Source: Actinacidiphila fildesensis (lineage in GTDB: Bacteria > Actinomycetota > Actinomycetes > Streptomycetales > Streptomycetaceae). From it: a DNA stretch of 64,000 nucleotides. Below the pieces are notes generated by a model. The model saw only the letters and a program-made list of their open reading frames with translations, did no database searches and was not told the origin of the DNA. The position numbers and the translations under genes are program-made. Below are positions 61,090 through 64,000 of the stretch, piece by piece. Positions within the stretch are counted from its first letter, which is position 1, and each line of letters begins with the position of its first letter. The stretch lies in assembly GCF_042652185.1 (NCBI RefSeq), contig NZ_JBHSIX010000026.1. One strand, given 5' to 3'.

Positions 61090-62058
61090 ATGTTGGAGAC
61101 CTCGGCGCGGCTGCTGCGTCTGCTCTCGCTCCTCCAGTCCCGGCGGGACTGGTCCGGCCCCGACCTCGCGGCGCGCCTGGACGTCACCGCGCGCACGGTG
61201 CGCCGCGACGTCGACCGGCTGCGGACCCTCGGCTACCCGGTGCACGCCGCCCCCGGCACGGCCGGCGGCTACCGGCTCGGCGCGGGCGCCGCGCTCCCAC
61301 CGCTGCTGCTGGACGACGAGGAGGCGGTCGCCGTCGCGCTGTGCCTGCGCACCGGCGTGGGCGGCACCGTCGCCGGGATCGAGGAGGTCTCCGTCCGGGC
61401 GCTGTCCAAGCTGGAGCAGGTGCTCCCGTCACGGCTGCGGCACCGGGTCCAGGCCATGCAGGCGATCACCGTCCACGCGCCCCCGCCCGGCCGGGCGACC
61501 GTCGGCCAGGACGTGCTGACCGCCATCGGCGCGGCCTGCCGCGACCGCGAACGGCTGCGCTTCGACTACAGCGACCACCGCGGCACCTCCAGCCGCCGCA
61601 CGGTCGAGCCGTACCGCCTGGTCAACCACGGGCGCCGCTGGTACCTGCTCGCCTGGGACACCGGCCGGGAGGACTGGCGGACCTTCCGCGTCGACCGGAT
61701 CGACCCCAAGTCACCCACCGGACCGCGCTTCGCACCGCGCGAACCCCCGGAGGACGCGGCGGCGTACGTCGCCAAGGGGGTCACCACCAGGGCCTACCGC
61801 TACCAGGCGCGGATCACCCTGCACATGTCGGCGCAGGCGGTCGCCGACTTCGGCTGGACGGGCTTCGGCACGATCGAGGCGATCGACGACAAGACCTGCG
61901 AACTGCGGACGGGCGCCGAGTCGCTCGACGGCCTCACCGTCTTCATCGCCCTCCTCGGAGTGGAGTTCGAGGTGCACGAACCGCCCGAGCTCGCCGAGCA
62001 GCTGAGAGTGGTGGCCGCCCGGCTGCTGCGCGCGGCGGACCGTACGCCGCCGGACTGA
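61090..62058 (+). CDS. WYL-domain transcriptional regulator
   Basis: The 322-aa product has an N-terminal HTH_11 helix-turn-helix (ARLLRLLSLLQSRRDWSGPDLAARLDVTARTVRRDVDRLRTLGYPV) and a central WYL domain (RLRFDYSDHRGTSSRRTVEPYRLVNHGRRWYLLAWDTGREDWRTFRVDRI) with the WYL triplet. A WCX-like C-terminus follows from residue about 235. Such proteins bind single-stranded or cyclic nucleotides or other ligands and often control stress or defence genes. It is oriented away from the protease gene. The ATG at 61090 lacks a strong ribosome-binding site. Confidence 0.9.
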   Translation: MLETSARLLRLLSLLQSRRDWSGPDLAARLDVTARTVRRDVDRLRTLGYPVHAAPGTAGGYRLGAGAALPPLLLDDEEAVAVALCLRTGVGGTVAGIEEVSVRALSKLEQVLPSRLRHRVQAMQAITVHAPPPGRATVGQDVLTAIGAACRDRERLRFDYSDHRGTSSRRTVEPYRLVNHGRRWYLLAWDTGREDWRTFRVDRIDPKSPTGPRFAPREPPEDAAAYVAKGVTTRAYRYQARITLHMSAQAVADFGWTGFGTIEAIDDKTCELRTGAESLDGLTVFIALLGVEFEVHEPPELAEQLRVVAARLLRAADRTPPD

Positions 62059-62260
62059 CGGGCACGGTTCGGGCGGGCGGTGCGGCGGACGGCGTGGTGT
62101 GGCGGTGCGGTACGGCGGCGTGGAGAGGTCCGTGCGGTGCGGCTGCCCCGTGGGACCCCGGCGCCCCTGCCGTGCGCCGCCCCGCCCGTACGACCGGCGC
62201 TCGGCGGGGGTTCCCGCAGTACGCTGGAGACACTGCACGTGTATACGGCAGGGGGCCGAA

Positions 62261-63247
62261 ATGATCGTGGAGCTGGTGTCCGCCGTCCTAGCGGCCGGGG
62301 CCGTTTACGGGGTGGCTGCCGCCCGGGTGGTGCGGCAGTACGAGCGGGGTGTCGTGCTGCGGCTGGGCCGGCTCAGGTCGGAGCCCAAGGGTCCCGGATT
62401 CACCATGGTCATTCCAGGGGTGGACCGGCTGCGGAAGGTCAATCTGCAGATCGTGACGATGCCCATTCCCGGGCAGGACGGCATCACCCGCGACAACGTC
62501 TCGGTCAAGGTGGACGCGGTCGTGTACTTCAAGGTCATCAACGCCGTCGACGCCGTCATCCAGGTCGAGGACTACCGCTTCGCGGTGTCCCAGGTCGCCC
62601 AGACCTCGCTGCGTTCGATCATCGGCAAGAGCGATCTGGACGAGCTGCTGTCGAACCGGGAGAAGCTGAACGAAGGCCTGGAAGTGATGATCGACAGCCC
62701 GGCGCTGGGCTGGGGTGTGCAGATCGACCGGGTCGAGATCAAGGACGTGTCGCTGCCGGAGGCGATGAAGCGGTCGATGTCCCGGCAGGCCGAGGCGGAG
62801 CGTGAACGGCGCGCCCGGATCATCAACGCGGACGCCGAACTGCAGGCGTCGAAGGTGCTCGCCCAGGCCGCCAAGCAGATGGAGGACAACCCCTCCGCCC
62901 TCCAACTGCGCCTGCTCCAGACGGTGGTGGCCGTCGCGGCCGAGAAGAACTCGACGCTGGTGCTGCCGTTCCCGGTCGAGCTGCTGCGCTTCCTGGAGCG
63001 CGCCGCGCCCACGCCGCCGGCACCGGCCGCCGAGCCCGCCGCCGTACGGCCCGCCGCGGATCCCGAGCCCGCCGCCGCACCCGTACCACCTGCGAACGAG
63101 CCCGTACCCGACGTCGTACCCATCCCCCCGGTCCCCCCGATCCCTCCGCTCGCCGCCGTGCCGACCCCCGCTGATCCGACGCCCGCGCTGACGTCGGCGC
63201 CGCCAGCGCCGGTCGAGAGCAACTCCCAGGCCAAGAACGAGGAGTAA
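62261..63247 (+). CDS. Slipin (stomatin/prohibitin-like SPFH protein)
   Basis: The 328-aa product has one N-terminal membrane helix (VELVSAVLAAGAVYGVAAARVV) and the SPFH band: RQYERGVVLRLGRL, GPGFTMVIPGVDRL, DGITRDNVSVKVDAVVYFKV, IIGKSDLDELLSNREKLNE and GVQIDRVEIKDVSLPEAMKRSMSRQAEAERERRARIINADAE, all typical of slipins. The tail from about residue 245 is Pro/Ala-rich. These proteins form membrane microdomains and oligomeric cages. The usual NfeD partner is not seen next to it. The ATG at 62261 has GGCAGGGGG 5 nt upstream. Confidence 0.92.
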   Translation: MIVELVSAVLAAGAVYGVAAARVVRQYERGVVLRLGRLRSEPKGPGFTMVIPGVDRLRKVNLQIVTMPIPGQDGITRDNVSVKVDAVVYFKVINAVDAVIQVEDYRFAVSQVAQTSLRSIIGKSDLDELLSNREKLNEGLEVMIDSPALGWGVQIDRVEIKDVSLPEAMKRSMSRQAEAERERRARIINADAELQASKVLAQAAKQMEDNPSALQLRLLQTVVAVAAEKNSTLVLPFPVELLRFLERAAPTPPAPAAEPAAVRPAADPEPAAAPVPPANEPVPDVVPIPPVPPIPPLAAVPTPADPTPALTSAPPAPVESNSQAKNEE

Positions 63248-63437
63248 CCACCGCGGTCGAGCGAGCGACCGACGCGACGGAACAGCGACCGATGGACCGA
63301 ACAGTCCGCCGGCCGCCGCTGTTCGTCGCTCGCTGTCCGCCGACGGCGCCGCTCACCGCACCGGCCTCCCGGCCCCAGCCGTAGACCTTGGTGAGTGCCG
63401 CCCGGATGCCGCTTGTTCCGCCCTGTCGGGCCCGTTG

Positions 63438-63477
63438 CCGTCATGACTCCCAAGCATTAGATTGGGAGTCATGACGG
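63438..63477. promoter_or_regulatory. Perfect 16-bp inverted repeat over the MFS start codon
   Basis: CCGTCATGACTCCCAA (63438-63453) and TTGGGAGTCATGACGG (63462-63477) are perfect reverse complements separated by GCATTAGA. The right arm holds the only good ribosome-binding site (GGGAG) and the ATG at 63471. A -10-like TTAGAT (63457-63462) lies at the centre. It could be an operator for a dimeric repressor or an RNA hairpin that blocks translation. Confidence 0.8.
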
Positions 63478-64000
63478 CCTGGGGGGTCCTGCGCGACCGC
63501 GACGCGGGAAGGTATCTGGCCGGGGTGCTGGTCTCCGGCTTCGGCAGCTCGGCGATGATGCTGGCCGCCGGTATCTGGGTGAAGTCGCTGACCGGCTCCA
63601 GCAGCCTCGCCGCGCTGGTCGGCGTCTGTCTGTGGACCCCGACGCTGGCCGGTCCGCTGCTCGGCACCGTGGTCGACCGGGTGCGCCGCCGCCCGCTCCT
63701 GGTGCTGGTCAACGCCGCGATGGCCGCCCTGCTGCCGCTGCTGCTCGTGGTCCGTACGGCGGACCTGGTCTGGATCCTCTTCGCCGTGCTCGTTCTGTAC
63801 GGGACCGCGTCGGTGCTCTGCGACGCGGCCGAGGCCGCCGTCGTCACCGCCACCGTCCCCGGCGAACTGCGCGGCGACTTCAACGGACTGCGGATGACCG
63901 CCAACGAGGCGATGAAACTGCTCGCCCCGCTCGCCGGCGCCGGCCTGTACGTCCGCTACGGCGGCGGTTCCGTCGCCGTGCTCGACGCCGTCACCTTCGC
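63471..64000 (+). CDS. MFS transporter, partial (runs off the right edge)
   Basis: The 176 visible codons read through to the window end without a stop. The product has MTAWGVLRDRDAGRYLAGVLVSGFGSSAMMLAAGIW, a second helix with LVGVCLWTPTLAGPLLG, a conserved motif-A-like loop TVVDRVRRRPLLV, and further helices. It belongs to the MFS group of multidrug or macrolide-type exporters. There is no leader of note: the likely -10 lies only 9 nt before the ATG, so the message may be nearly leaderless. The start codon and ribosome-binding site sit inside a perfect palindrome. Confidence 0.85.
   Translation, partial: MTAWGVLRDRDAGRYLAGVLVSGFGSSAMMLAAGIWVKSLTGSSSLAALVGVCLWTPTLAGPLLGTVVDRVRRRPLLVLVNAAMAALLPLLLVVRTADLVWILFAVLVLYGTASVLCDAAEAAVVTATVPGELRGDFNGLRMTANEAMKLLAPLAGAGLYVRYGGGSVAVLDAVTF

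Overview
The window looks like a piece of a Streptomyces (or very close relative) chromosome. Base composition is strongly G+C rich, many genes start with GTG or TTG, stop-start overlaps of the ATGA/GTGA type are common, and the gene content is streptomycete: a SepF-like protein, Rpf-domain secreted proteins, a streptogrisin-type protease, a DUF5685 protein and paired GT4 glycosyltransferases. The order tlyA-nadK-recN, pyrG, ald-parA-scpA-scpB-rluB and aroH-tyrA-cmk-plsC-der matches, from memory, the conserved core of Streptomyces chromosomes; no search was possible.

Left edge to about 34.5 kb is mostly core. The last gene of an rRNA operon (5S) and its terminator are followed at once by a large Arg/Asp/Pro/Gly repeat protein with a TPR-like half. 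Next come a DUF1015 protein, a HAD-IIA phosphatase, an SCP2 protein, and a tight operon of a Lys-rich-tailed protein, a 70-aa protein, TlyA (rRNA methylation), NadK and RecN. A GT4 glycosyltransferase, a GH15 enzyme, CTP synthase and a Nudix hydrolase follow. Then come an NB-ARC/TPR protein, alanine dehydrogenase, and a chromosome-organisation block (ParA-like, ribbon-helix-helix partner, ScpA, ScpB, RluB). Two Pol-beta-type nucleotidyltransferases flank an ADP-ribosylglycohydrolase. The chorismate mutase-prephenate dehydrogenase and Cmk-PlsC-Der genes close this part.

From about 34.5 to 55 kb the content is more accessory. It has two tandem Rpf-like secreted enzymes, a branched-chain-amino-acid-type ABC transporter whose two permeases and one ATPase are fused in one polypeptide, and a solute-binding lipoprotein nearby on the other strand. 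It also has a second GT4 enzyme, a lone cytochrome oxidase subunit I, an aldehyde dehydrogenase with its DUF779 companion, an I78-type inhibitor, a PAP2 phosphatase, a membrane glycosyltransferase, an MFS exporter, an acyl-CoA dehydrogenase and a secreted deacetylase. The right part holds the SepF-like gene, the DUF5685 protein with an extreme Cys tail, a small flavin monooxygenase-like protein, DUF1684, a streptogrisin-like protease, a WYL regulator, a slipin, and the start of an MFS gene whose start codon lies inside a perfect 16-bp inverted repeat.

The most unusual features are the rRNA-adjacent repeat protein, the nucleotidyltransferase/ADP-ribosylglycohydrolase cluster, the ParA plus RHH pair beside ScpAB, the palindrome over the last start codon, and a recurring pattern in which short tandem duplications span or abut stop codons (recN, both GT4 genes/ctaD, the acyl-CoA dehydrogenase, the LLM gene, DUF1684). 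I saw no CRISPR array, insertion sequence, tRNA or classical biosynthetic gene cluster.
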